From positions 92,598 to 156,597 of the forward strand of contig JASANC010003281.1 in assembly GCA_030248135.1 (NCBI GenBank): a DNA stretch of 64,000 bases, read 5' to 3'. Each line of letters opens with the position of its first letter. Position 1 is the first letter of the stretch. A program made the position numbers and the translations under genes. The notes below the pieces were generated by a model. That model made no database searches. It saw only the letters and a list, made by a program, of their open reading frames with translations, and had not been told where the DNA came from. This stretch comes from Theristus sp. LFF4_11. Its lineage: Eukaryota > Nematoda > Chromadorea > Monhysterida > Xyalidae. This document shows positions 37,801 to 49,800 of this stretch, piece by piece.

Positions 37801-40800
37801 GTTTTATTCCCATTTTTGGAACTCAATCACGAAGCATCGCGTGAATTGTAGAGGGTCACCCACCCCCACACGTCACTGATTGGTTGATTGGTACTTTATC
37901 AAATTTGGCGTGTGCTGACTGATTGGTCCTTCATCTAGCTCGACGCAGATGCAAGCAAGATTCAAATCTTTCAAATGCGCAAAACACTCGCAACGTGACC
38001 ATGATGCTGCATTCATGAAGCAGTATTTAGTGACCGCGTAGCTGTGTTTTAACACATGCAGGCGGCACGAAACACTGCTTCATGAATGCCGCTTAAGATT
38101 TCTTACACACATGCGTTCATCTCACACAGCAATACCGCAGTGCAACCGCAGTGAACACGGCCTGCTCCAGCGCCACACAACCACCACCATCCGCCGTCAC
38201 ACCATCGACCACAATCAACCGTGCCCATCGTACCTATCACATCAACTCCACCAGCAGGCACTATCATCAGCTGCAGCACATCGGCGGCGGCAATAAAACG
38301 CGTATGTGTGGTGTGTGTGCTTGCGTCGAACTCTATAAATTATAGGCAATCCGCTGATTGGCTGGTGGTCGCGTGAGGTATGCAGATGCTTTCTGTGCAC
38401 GGACAGGACAGACTCCGCCTGCACAGCAACGCTTCTGTGGAAGCGTGTGCACCAACCAATCAACTGATTGCCTTTAATTTCCAGTTCCGACTGTGTATGA
38501 TCTTTTTTCTCGTTGGAATCATTTTAGTTTGTTTGAAAATTGCGTATTCTGTTGAACTCATTATGCATACTGACCAACGGAGGGAAACCATTTTATTGAT
38601 CGTTTTGAAATTTGATTGTAAGAATCAAGTTAGATTTGAATTTTTTTTGTTGAATATCGTGCATTCCATATTATTTTTTGCCGCGCACACATGACGATAT
38701 CACAGCATAAGCACGCTTGTCACCGCATGTGTTTGTTTTCAGACTAGCCGCTACCAGCAGAGTTTTCATTATATTCACAACCACAAATTTCAGGCAATCA
38801 ATCACAACAACAACAACAACAACAACAACCGTGGCATCACCATTGGTCGGCAACCGGCAGCAAGTCCTCTAGTACGGTCGTCTACAATAACAACAACAAC
38901 AACAACAATGCAGGCGTACATAACAACAACAACAACAATGCAGGCGTACATAACAACAACAACAACAACAATGCTGGCGTACATAACAACAACAACAACA
39001 ACAAGCCGCTGGCTGGCCAGATGCCGTACAGTAAGCGCCCGCTGCCTCCTGGCCTGCCACAGCAGTCGGTGCCGCCCGTTTCACCCAGCACCCTGCCGCC
39101 GCGCTTTCAACGCCAGAAACAACAGAAAGAGGTCTGGTTTTGGTGGTCTCCCTCGTGGCCGTTTGATGGTGACGCGTAAGACTCGTTGTGTCCGTGTGCT
39201 CGGGGGATCGAGTCCCGCCCGAAGGGTGTATAGGCACTTAATGACGGAGAAAACTCGATGGGCGCCCTACTTTCACGGCGTTCTCTGTACGCTTTTTCTG
39301 GATTAGTCCTGGCTAAAAACATAAATCACCGTTCGTTCCCTCGTTTTGTAGCTTCTAGTGGTGATTGTTTTATTTTACTTAATGGCCCATTTTTCGTATT
39401 ATAATTTAGATTTCCTTGGTATTTCTGTTTTGTTTTTAGTTTTCAGGAAGTTCAAAGTGCATTTTCCAGTCATCCATCCAACCATCCATCCAACCATCCA
39501 TTTTGTTTCGCAAAAAAACAGTAAACTTTGATAAAACTGTATGAACAACATGTAGTAGGTAGACCCATGTTGTAGTCATGTACAGTGACCCATATGTTGA
39601 TCTTCAGAGTCGCCACCAAAACCTCAACGCCACCAACAACCAAGAGCGCACGGTCAACAGCAATCAACATCAACAGTCCACGACGACAGCCGAGGCCGCT
39701 GAAAAGCTGCTCAACTTTCTCCAACCGGAAACATTTTTGGAGGAGATTGAAGAGCCATGCACCATTGCGCAGGTTGGTGACGGTTTTTCTATACAAACGC
39801 TTTATAGTTTCTAGCGTGATATAGCCAATCAGCGAGCGTATTTGATTTTTTTTTGCAAACGCTTGCACGTGTGCACAGTCTCCATTTATTAAAGCATCAA
39901 ACTCTCACCCACACACACAAACACATCACAACAGTTGCGCAGAAATTTCAAGTCGCTTTTGCACACTCTGGTATTTGAATCTAGCATGCATGCTGATTGG
40001 TTGCATCGTCCAAGCGGGTTGCACCAATCGATTGGGTCCAATTTAAAAGCAGCAAATAAGCTGATTGCCAATGATTATACAGTTTAGACAATCGTTTTCA
40101 ACAACAGGTTAACAGTATCTGCGTGTTTGCATCGGCCGAATCAAACGCGAACTCCAAGACAGCCTCCAGCTCCAATACGACCGCAGTGAACGTTGTCGTC
40201 TCAACGGCCAGTCAGCCGCAAATGCTCATGGACTCCGCCCACGATTCATTGTCCACCACCTCCTATCACCATGTGCCCGTCACGCAGGTGTATTTTCTGA
40301 TTTGTTTTGATATCATTTGTTCAAATTTCGTTGCCGACTTGTTTTTTTAATCGAAAACCGGAGCTTGCTTTTGCAAACGGGCGTTATCCAAGACGCGATT
40401 TTGTAATCCACGCTTCGGTTTCGCCTGAAACCAACTGAAACATGGTATAAGCTCGAGCACGCTCCCGTTCTACTCCGGGGTCCACCCATTAGTTGGAAAC
40501 TCCGAAGTGCCTTATTTGGCTCGCACCACCACATTTGTTTTCAGCTCGTGCACTCGTTTTATTTAGCCTACAAAGCTTGCCGCACTTGGACAGTTTTTCA
40601 CGGAGAGTTCATTTTCCAATTTTGTTTAGTTACCCCTTACCCGGAAACTCTACTATTACCACTGGTCATAAAATTAAAATATCCGTGTCCAAACTTTGAA
40701 AAAATGCGTGGAGTTCGCTGATAATCGGTATTCTGGGATTTTCAACTTTTTGTACATCCGGGAACTCTACTATTACCTCTGGTCAAATTCTGAAAGGTGC

Positions 40801-43800
40801 TTGGGGAACTCGCAGAATGCTATGCAGCTAGGGTTGGTAAAAAACCGGTTTTTATATTGCCAGGAAAAAAACCGGTTTCTTTTCCGTTTTAAAACCGTTT
40901 TAAAACCATAAAAAACCGAATGCTTCACTGCTCCTAAACTTTCCAGAACTTGGCATCTTGAACTCAAAATAGGAAATACATCAAAATTAGTGATTTTGAG
41001 CAGCGTAAAATGCTGTTTTCGGGCATGCAACCGACCCAATTTGCTCTTTTTGCCACCCAATGCTACCCAATTTTTTGTTTAAAATCAAACCAATTTCGCT
41101 TTTATTGGTTTCCCCAGGGCAGCACGTTCAATAAATTGAAAACAAAGACTGGCCAGTGACCGTGTAGGTGTGGGGAGCGGGGAGGGACGGTTGCAAGGAG
41201 ACCGGGACCCTGCTTACGGGGCGAGATTTGCAGAACTGCAACGTGAAACTGGTAGCGGATTGCGTTCGAAAAATAACATTTCATCAGTTACCCTTTGCAA
41301 ATCGACAACATCGTCAGTCAGTCTGCATATGCACTTAGTTTAGCAGGCACCTTGTCTTCATCGTATTTCACTTGACCCTTGCCACAAAAGCTTCTGCAAA
41401 ATGATGCTTCACCAGTTCAGTTCGACACAGTTCACTGCACCGTTTTTTCAAAAATATAATTTTACATTTTATCAATCAAACGAAGAATTGTGATTTTTGA
41501 CCACGATGTTTGAAAATTTTTAAGGTAAAAAACCGGTTCTTTATTTTTTCAAGAAAAAAACTGAAAAAAAAACGGTTTTAAAACGGAAAAGAAACCGTTT
41601 TTTTTCCTGTGCCAACCCTATATGCAACTGATGTTGTAAAAGCTACAACAGTTCAACAATTATGGATGCAAGAGTAAAAGATGCAGCAGCAATAGTGTAG
41701 TAGTGTAAATGTGAAGCTGACGAGCTGACAACTTCTGTGGAATGGATGGAGAGTTATTGCGTTGTTGCAGGAATGTGCAGCATCGAAGGTGAACGCAGGA
41801 GCACCGCAAGTGCAATCAAGTGAGATGGAAATGAAGAAGTCGCAGGGCCGACTGATGGATTTTGATTCAACTGCATTGGTGGTAGCAGGAGGTGGTGGAG
41901 AATCGATGGAGCTGCCAACGGTGGAGAAGCAGAGTGTGAATGGGCAGAAGAAAAGAGTGGGTGGAGATGGGAGCAACAGCAAGCCCGATTGGTGGTACAA
42001 GGCGTGCACTATCTGTCGACACCGCGGACACGAGCAGGCCCGTTGTCGATTTCGAGAGCTGCGCGAGATGTCGGCGTTGTTTGAGTCCCCTCATAGACGA
42101 GTGGCGATTGATACTTATTGGTGTGTGGTTCCGTCGCCGGATCGGACACGTCAAGTCGTCTTCTTCGCTCATGGTGTGATCGGAGTGTTTCCGCGTGTTC
42201 CAGTCGAAACGATGCCGCAAGGAAAGGAGGAGGAATGGGCGTTTACCACTGACGAGAATGGAGACTGGTTGGAATTTCCGGAGCCATTGCTTCCGCCGTA
42301 CAAGGACAACATGAAGCTGACGCATTCGCTTGTGTATTTTCGCACGGTCACGAGTGTTCTGCCGAGTATGGAGCTGTCGCTGGGTCCGTTGCAGACTGAT
42401 GTGTGTTTGCCCGATCACCGGTGGATTCAGGTGCCGCCCATGCTGTTTACGCAGGACGTGAGAGACACAGTGGAGAGTGCTGTTGCTTATGCTCGTCGTG
42501 GTCCGGTGCTTGACCACATGAAGCGCGACGACAGTACAGAAACGTTAATGCGATTCGACCCGCAGGGATTGCAGATACTGACGTGGTGTCGTTGGCATTT
42601 GAAAGTTCACACGGATACATTGGCACCGTCGGAGTGCGACGCATTTGTGTCCAGTCAGGAGTATCTTGGCGAATATCGTCATCGTTCAAAGACCACATCT
42701 CGTGTTCCGATCTATGTGGTCAAGGATGTCAACGAAGTCATGCCGATTCATCGTGATGGTGGTTGGGTGATGCGCCGGCAGCTGGCTCGTGCATCAGATA
42801 AAGAGGAAGGAGAGCCTGTGGCGTGGGACGAGAAAGATGCGTCGAAAATGCAGCAGAAGATTGCGGGCTCGCGGCGTTATTTAGTGGACGACCGCACGTA
42901 TTATTGCTTGGATCAAATGTCGGCTGTGTTGTCTCCGACACCGGATGATGTTACTATCGATACGGCACGAGTGTTGAGGGATCAAAGCATGCAGTCTGTG
43001 GATGGCCATCGGCGTTCGTCGTCTGAGTATGTGTGCCGGATGTGTTATCATCGAGGTCACGATGAGTGCTGTTGCTTTGTGCCAGATCGTTATGTGCAGA
43101 ATGCGACGCGATTTCTGGACGAGTGGAAAGCTGAGCAGTTGACGAAGGATCAAGTGGACGCGATGACAGAGGCAGAAGTGGAACAGTGGGCGCATAGACG
43201 TCGGATGGTGTTTCAATGTTATCGAGCGGAAATCATGGAGTTGGAGAAGCAGATTGGACGACCGTGGCAAAAAGGCAAAACTGTGTAGAATCAAAGTTTA
43301 TTTATTCAGCTAGAGTTGTTTAGCCCAGTTGGAAGCGTTTCGTATGTTTGTCTGGATTTTGTTTTTGTCAATCTGGTTTCCAGGAGTGCATAGGGTGATT
43401 CGTTGTTACTTTTATGTGGTAGTTTTGTTTTGTTCTCAAAGTGGGTCCAGTTTTGTAAAGGGTAAAATTGTTTTTTTGTTATTCGGTGCTAACCCTGTGA
43501 ATGTTTTGTTGTATTGATTATTTCGGATTTTGTTTGTTGAAATGGGTGTTTAGTAGAGTTTAGGAATGTTTTTTTGTCATAATTGTCATGTTTTCAGTTT
43601 GTCACGTTGACACTTTTTGGCGATTCACTGAGGGTGTTTTTGTTTGAAGCCACGGGTGTAGGGTAGGCGCTTCTAGTAATGAGGTTTGTTTTCTTTCAGG
43701 CAGGGGCTGTAACTGCTGTAAAGACGGAAGTGTTGGTCATTTTGTGGAACGGTTGTGTTTTTGTTTTTGTTTTGAGAGTTCAAGTTCAAGGAAGGAAAGG

Positions 43801-46800
43801 CGGTGTTTTGCGATTCATGGTTCGATATCGGTGCTTTTATGTTTTTTTGTGATCGTCAATTTGAAACAAGGTTGCGTTTTGTATTAACACGAGTTTTTCG
43901 TTGGTTGTGTGTTTCGACGTTTTGTTATGAGTAAGACAGTAACGGACAGTTGAGTTGTCTAATACAAAAACAAAAGTGCAGAAAGTCAAACCGGTGTAAA
44001 TAATTTTTGGAATAACAACACGAACAACAAGATCACGCACCATTTTAATCAACCACAACCAATTAACTTGCAAATTTCTAAACTCTGTCAACGACCGCAT
44101 TTGCCGGGCGTGCAGGTGCGTTTTTTTGTTTTTTTGTTGCGGTAGAACGACCATTACGTTGCATGCACAGTTCCCCTGGAAGTGTGTTCTCATCGATGTT
44201 AGTAGTGTGCCTGTCTCTGTAATACATTGTATGTCTGCCCTTTCGCGTGCACGCTCAAAGCCCAGCACATGCGATCCACACGTGTTCTACACCAGAGAAA
44301 CCGATTTTGAGCGAATTCCCAGCATTCTAAATTTGGACAGGGGTAACAATAGAATTCCCCGGATGTAAACAAAAAACATTTTAAAGCCCCAGAATACCGA
44401 TTATCAACGAGTTCCAGCATTTTCCAAAATTTGGCCAGGGGTTTATTAAATTTTGATCAGGGGTAACAGTAGTAGAGTTGCCACGGTAGGCCTTTTTTGG
44501 TCACGGTACGGTTTACGGTTTGAGACGCAATTTTTTTCACGGTTTCGGTACGGTACGGTAAATTGAAAAGCTCAACGGTACGGTTTTCGGTACGGTTTGA
44601 AAAATTTTAAAATCGCACGGTACGGTTTCGGTACGGTTACCGTGGATTTTGAATTTACACGGGCGGTAAACCGTATTTTTACGGTTTAAAATTAAAAATT
44701 TTCAAAATGCACTGTGCTTCACTTTTTGTTTCTCTCTGTGCTATTTTGTTGTGTTGTATGTCGCCGTTCTCGTTCAGTCAGACAAGCAATGGAAGCGGTA
44801 GTGGGACAAAAACAAAACACAAACTTACACCATCTACCTACACCATAGCAAGAGTACAGGAAGACCCAACCGAAACCTAAATCTACCACATCACAAGGTG
44901 GACCAGCACAGCACCAGAGTCAGACCAGCTGAACCAACCCTGCGCTGCGTAAGGTGTGAAATCAAGATAATAAAGAAACAAATTGCATAGTGAATGGAGT
45001 TCAGTTGATGTGTGGACGCGGCGGGTGTGATTTTACGAATACGGAGATACGATTTGCCTGCGCTGCGTGCAATAATAATAAACGATTTTGAATTTACGCC
45101 ATTGCAACAAGCTACATTATTAATCGCCAAAGGGTTTGCTTTGCTCAACCAACATTACAGAACAGAGACAGTGAGCTCAGCTCGACTCACACATTTAACG
45201 GTGAACGGTGACGGTCCACCACTGCTCCACTCAGCACATACATTTATTTTTATTCATCATATGCCACATACATATTCCTTTTCCTTTTCCTGGAAATGAA
45301 ACCGATTCGTTGTCGTACTGTTCGTTGTGGTAGCGGTGGTGAGCTGAGTCCTGAGAGCGAGGCGACAAAACAGCATTGACTGTGGAAAATCATATGTTCA
45401 TTAGTGAAACGCTAGTCAGCTGGCAGGCACCACGGCTGTTGTTGCGGGACGCGGGTGGCTAGCTGAAAGATTCAGTTACCTTCAACGTTTGTTTGTTGTT
45501 CAAATGTTTGTTTCAAGCTTTTCGATTAGGTGTCAATTCTATGTCAAAGATGATTTTTTTATAACTCTGTTTCGCTAATTTTGCAATCGTTGACAATTTT
45601 TTAAACTATTTGAATTTGCTGCCCCCGTTTGTTCTCGGTTAGTTAAGTTAAACTTGGTTAAAGTGAAGTCGTTCCCGTTAGACTTTTTCTGCGTGACATA
45701 AACTTGTTTAAACGTGACTTGATTGTTTGACAACTTCATTTTTCAAAGTCGCTAAGTTTGACCCGAAGAGGCCCCTTTATTTTTTTATTTTACAGAACTG
45801 GCCGGGAATCGATACCCGTTTATTTGCACAATCCCATTTGTGTTTTTTATGCCCGCTTTCGCACAAAAATGTTTTTTAAACAATATTATTTCAGTTTCTA
45901 CTGTTTAAAAATTGCAAATTTGTGTTCACCAAAATTTTGCTTTTTGAAAGTCACAGAATTTTAGTTAAAATCTTGTAAAAACTGCTGTTTGTTTAGTGTT
46001 CTCACTCACAGTCACAATCGATCTTCATGACCTGTTTTATTGTCATTAATTATTAATTAGCGCGTGTTTTATTTTAGTTTTTTAGTATACACCAAAAAAA
46101 ACTAAAAAAAGTAATGTGAAAGCCGTTGATTTTTACAACGGCACAAAAAACAAATAAAATTTTTATGTATCCGTGGGACATGCAACCTATATGATACCAA
46201 CGAAAAATCAAACGCACGCCACGCCACACACAGCGCACGCACACAAAAAAAGCTTGGTAAAACCGTCAATTTTGGAAAAAATACGACGGTTTCGGTACGG
46301 TTTGCCAAAATTTTGCCACGGTACGGTCAACGGTACGGTAATTGTATTTTGATGACGGTACGGTTTTCGGTACGGTTTGGAAATTTTAAAATCGCACGGT
46401 ACGGTCACGGTACGGTACGGTAAAACCGTACCGCCCGTATTTTTACGGTTTTTACGGTTACCGTGGCAACTATAAACAGTAGGGTTCCCGGTGAAAATTA
46501 GTTGAAATATAAACTCTCCGTCAAAAACTGCCCAAGTGTAGCAAGTCTTGTGGAGGCTAAAACTAGTGCACGAGCTGGAAACAAATGTGGCGTTGTGAGC
46601 CTGTTAAACACACCTTATTCGAAATCAATGTCCTCGCCACGAGAGGGGGCGACAGCCTAAGTCCCACCGCTTTGTCCTGAGGGCACCAGTGTTCAAAGTC
46701 TTATTTTGGTCCGAAAATTTTGTCGAATGAAAAAAAATCGAGAGAAAAATCTTCAAAACCAAAATTGCTATTCAATCAAGATCCAAATCTTGAAAACTTG

Positions 46801-49800
46801 AGAAATAAAATCCTTTTTTTCTTCTCGTTCAGGTGATCTTTGAGAACAAACGTTATCAACAGGCTGCGACAGACGACGTCAATGTTGCCGAAGACTCCGG
46901 TGCCTCGGCATGGTTCTCCGAGAAATGTCGTCCATTTCTTGTACCGCCCAACTATCCGCCTCCTCAGCCGCAGGTAATGTCAGATTTTTCAGATCAAACT
47001 GTCTTTTTGCAGTGAAAACTGTCATTTAGGCAGTTTGTGCATTTGGTTTTGGCCTGCTGGTTGGATGGAATAGACTGGTGGCGTGATGAAAGCAGGACTG
47101 GTCAGTGAGCTGAATATGAATGCAGCGAATCAGCGCCGATGTTCATAATTATGAGTTTGTTAGTTGTTTATGGTTATTGTGACGGATCTTCGCTGCATGA
47201 AAGCTCGTGCCGACTTAAAATAGACACCCGCTTATGGCCTGCTATGTATGTCTTCACTGTATCATCAACCAATAACTTCCTGGACGACAACAACCAGCCA
47301 ATTAATTCAGTTATTTCCACAGCCACCGCCAGCCACCAGCAGTAAACCGTCCTGGTTGCACCAAATGATGGGCAGCACCGATTCGATGCCGTCCACTGTC
47401 GCGATGGACGTCTGGACGGACAAGAAGACAGGTGAGTCACTTCTTTTGGACGCGGAGTTTGTCCGTCCGTGTTCTGTTGTGGATAGCGATACGGGCATAG
47501 TATCAATTTCATTGAGTTTGCAGACGTAGAATGAAACTGTTTTTTATCTTTATGTAGCAATTCAAAATAGCCCAAGTAACCCGGCCATATTTCGGGCACT
47601 CGGATCACTTTACAGTTTCTGAATTTTCGCGCACGCATGAAACTGTTTACTTATCTATGCGCGCATTGAGTCTCGGGACCAGAATAAAAAATCATAGTCG
47701 GAAAACATTTTCCAATGTGAATGCAAATTCGATGGTGAATGTAAATGTATGAATCGCTCGCTGTTTTTTTTGTCTTGCGACCAAATCCGTTTGCGCGGAG
47801 CGGACAGGACAGGAACTGAGTTTCGTGACGCTCAACTCGAGTCCAGTCAGTCAGTGTTATTCTGCAGTGCAGAGTCCACAAGAAATCCAGCGAACCAGGC
47901 CAAAAACACCACTCGAATGTGACACCGCATTTCGTTCTCTCCAACGCAGACTACGCCAGCTCGATGCCGTCCGTCTCGAAGTCGATGTCGGACACGGTGA
48001 CGACGACGACGACGCACACGAACAACAGCAGCGGCGCCGTCAACGGCGTCACGAACAACACCGGCAAGAACGTCTGTCAGGCGGTGGAGGACATACTGAA
48101 CTCGGCCGAGACGCCCGAGCCCGACTCGCCGGCGCCGTCTTCGTCCGCGATCGTAGTCGTGCCCGCTCCGTCCGCGTCCAGTACGCCCCAACAGTGCCAA
48201 CCGCCACAGGCGCAGTCCGTCTCGGTGGCGGCGCTGTTCGATCTGCCGCCGCCCCCGCCGCCGCCGCCGCCTCCACAGCGCGGCAGCACCGGTCGTCCGC
48301 CGCATCCGGTCTCGTTCACGGGCACCAAGGTGTGGGGTGTGTGGCCGAATAGACCGGTCACTTTGTTTCGTACTGTAGCGAGCGCGAATTGTTGAATGAG
48401 AAAGTATCGAGTTGGGAGGGGCACTTGTTGTTGTTGTTGTTGTTGTTCATGGCCCGAGACGGGATAGGTAGTGACGCAATTTGGCCGACCGAAGAGTCTC
48501 GGTCGGGTGTGGACGCTGTGTAGGAGCTGCGTCGTTGTCCATAGGAGCCACCGCAAAACATACCGTATTACCTCTATTAACCCCCCCCCCAAAATTAAAC
48601 CCCCCCCAAAATAAACCCCCACCCCCTAGACAAGTTTCCAAATAATCCCCCCCCAAAAATAAACCCCCATGGGGGTTTATTAGAAACCTGTTTGAAACAC
48701 ATACCTAGCGAATTCAGTGGCTGAATGCAGTGACATTGGTGAAATTGTGCTACCAAAGGCCCCAAAGGGATGAGTTGGCGGTAATTTCATTACAAAAGGC
48801 TGTTACCAAAGGAAATCTCTGTGAAAAGTAGAAGTTTCTGCGACTTCCTTCCTGCCATGGAAGGTATTTTTGCCATTTTGCCCACCCCTAAAAATGGTTT
48901 CCAAATAAACCCCCCCCCCCAAAAATAATCCCCCCCCCCAAAAATAAACCCCCACCCCCAGAAGTCGCTGAAGAAATAAACCCCCATGGGGGTTTAATAG
49001 AGGTAATACGGTAGGAGCCATAGGAGGACTTGTTCATTGACAAATGGGTTTTTATCTATTCCAAGCCCACAACTCCGTTCTTCACTTCGTTCGACACGCA
49101 TGCATTTTTCGTTTTATCACCAATTTTCCTCCAGCTGACCCGCGCGGTGCTGCGTTGTCGACCGATCGATCCGCCGTGCGACGTCTTCAAAGTGGTCGGT
49201 CAGAATCCGGCGAAACTGCTCGTCAACAGCGACGGCAGTTTGCGACTGTGAAGCGCGCGTTTTTTTTTTTTTAAGCGGCGTTCATGAAGCAGTATTTATT
49301 GATACATGCCTGTGTGCTTAATGTTAAGCTATGTTGAAACATATGTAGCTATGCGTCACGAAATACGGCTTCATGAATGGCCCTTTACACAAAGAATTCT
49401 TCGGTTGGTTATTGAGTGATTTTGCTAAAGAGTGGAAGTTTGTTTTGATTGTCTATCTTGTCTTTTTTGTCGATTCCCACCATGCACATGTCTCTGTGAA
49501 ATCGTTCTTTTCGGTGTCCTCTATTCTTTGTATGTTTTGTGCGCTTTCGTTTTAGCCACTTTTGTTTTCCGATGTTTTTTTTTGGTGAACCGCGTTTTTT
49601 TGTGACTGGAACGCAGGTGGAGTTTGTTTCGTTTCGTTTACAGTCGTTTAATTATCGTTGGTTTTCGTGTTTTGTTTCTGTTTTTTTTGTTCTGTGAATT
49701 AACATGAACGTTCTAACTTTTCCAGGGAAATCGGTTTTTATGATATTTTCTCTTTTTTGTACGCTTGTTGTGTGCCTTTTGTTGTTTGTTTTTTGCACGT

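Larger units (their letters stand above)
40502..46614 (+). mobile_element. DNA transposon with ~300-bp terminal inverted repeats carrying the CCHC ORF
   Basis: The left arm (about 40502-40815) matches the reverse complement of the right arm. The right arm is split by a younger insertion into 46614-46483 and 44472-44290. Shared landmarks in opposite orientation include CAGCTCGTGCACT at about 40553 versus its complement near 46573, GATAATCGGTATTCTGGG at about 40719 versus 44393, and TTACATCCGGG-like sequence further in. Removing the two inserted hAT elements leaves roughly 3.3 kb with one 487-aa ORF. The outer ends are uncertain by about 10 bp and I found no clear target duplication. Long TIRs recall MULE or foldback elements, but no transposase was recognised. 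Confidence 0.75.

Noticed and set aside
38802..39237. Minus-strand Cys/Leu/Val-rich frames
   Set aside because: Antisense of the CAA/AAC repeat exon.
41762..43288. CCHC ORF as an alternative last exon of the HMG-box gene
   Set aside because: Phase fits (0) and a weak acceptor exists at 41770, but the ORF has its own ATG and lies inside inverted transposon arms; kept only as an alternative.
48077..48622. 181-codon minus-strand frame with Gly runs
   Set aside because: Reverse of the Pro-rich HMG-box exon 11 and the C-rich MITE.
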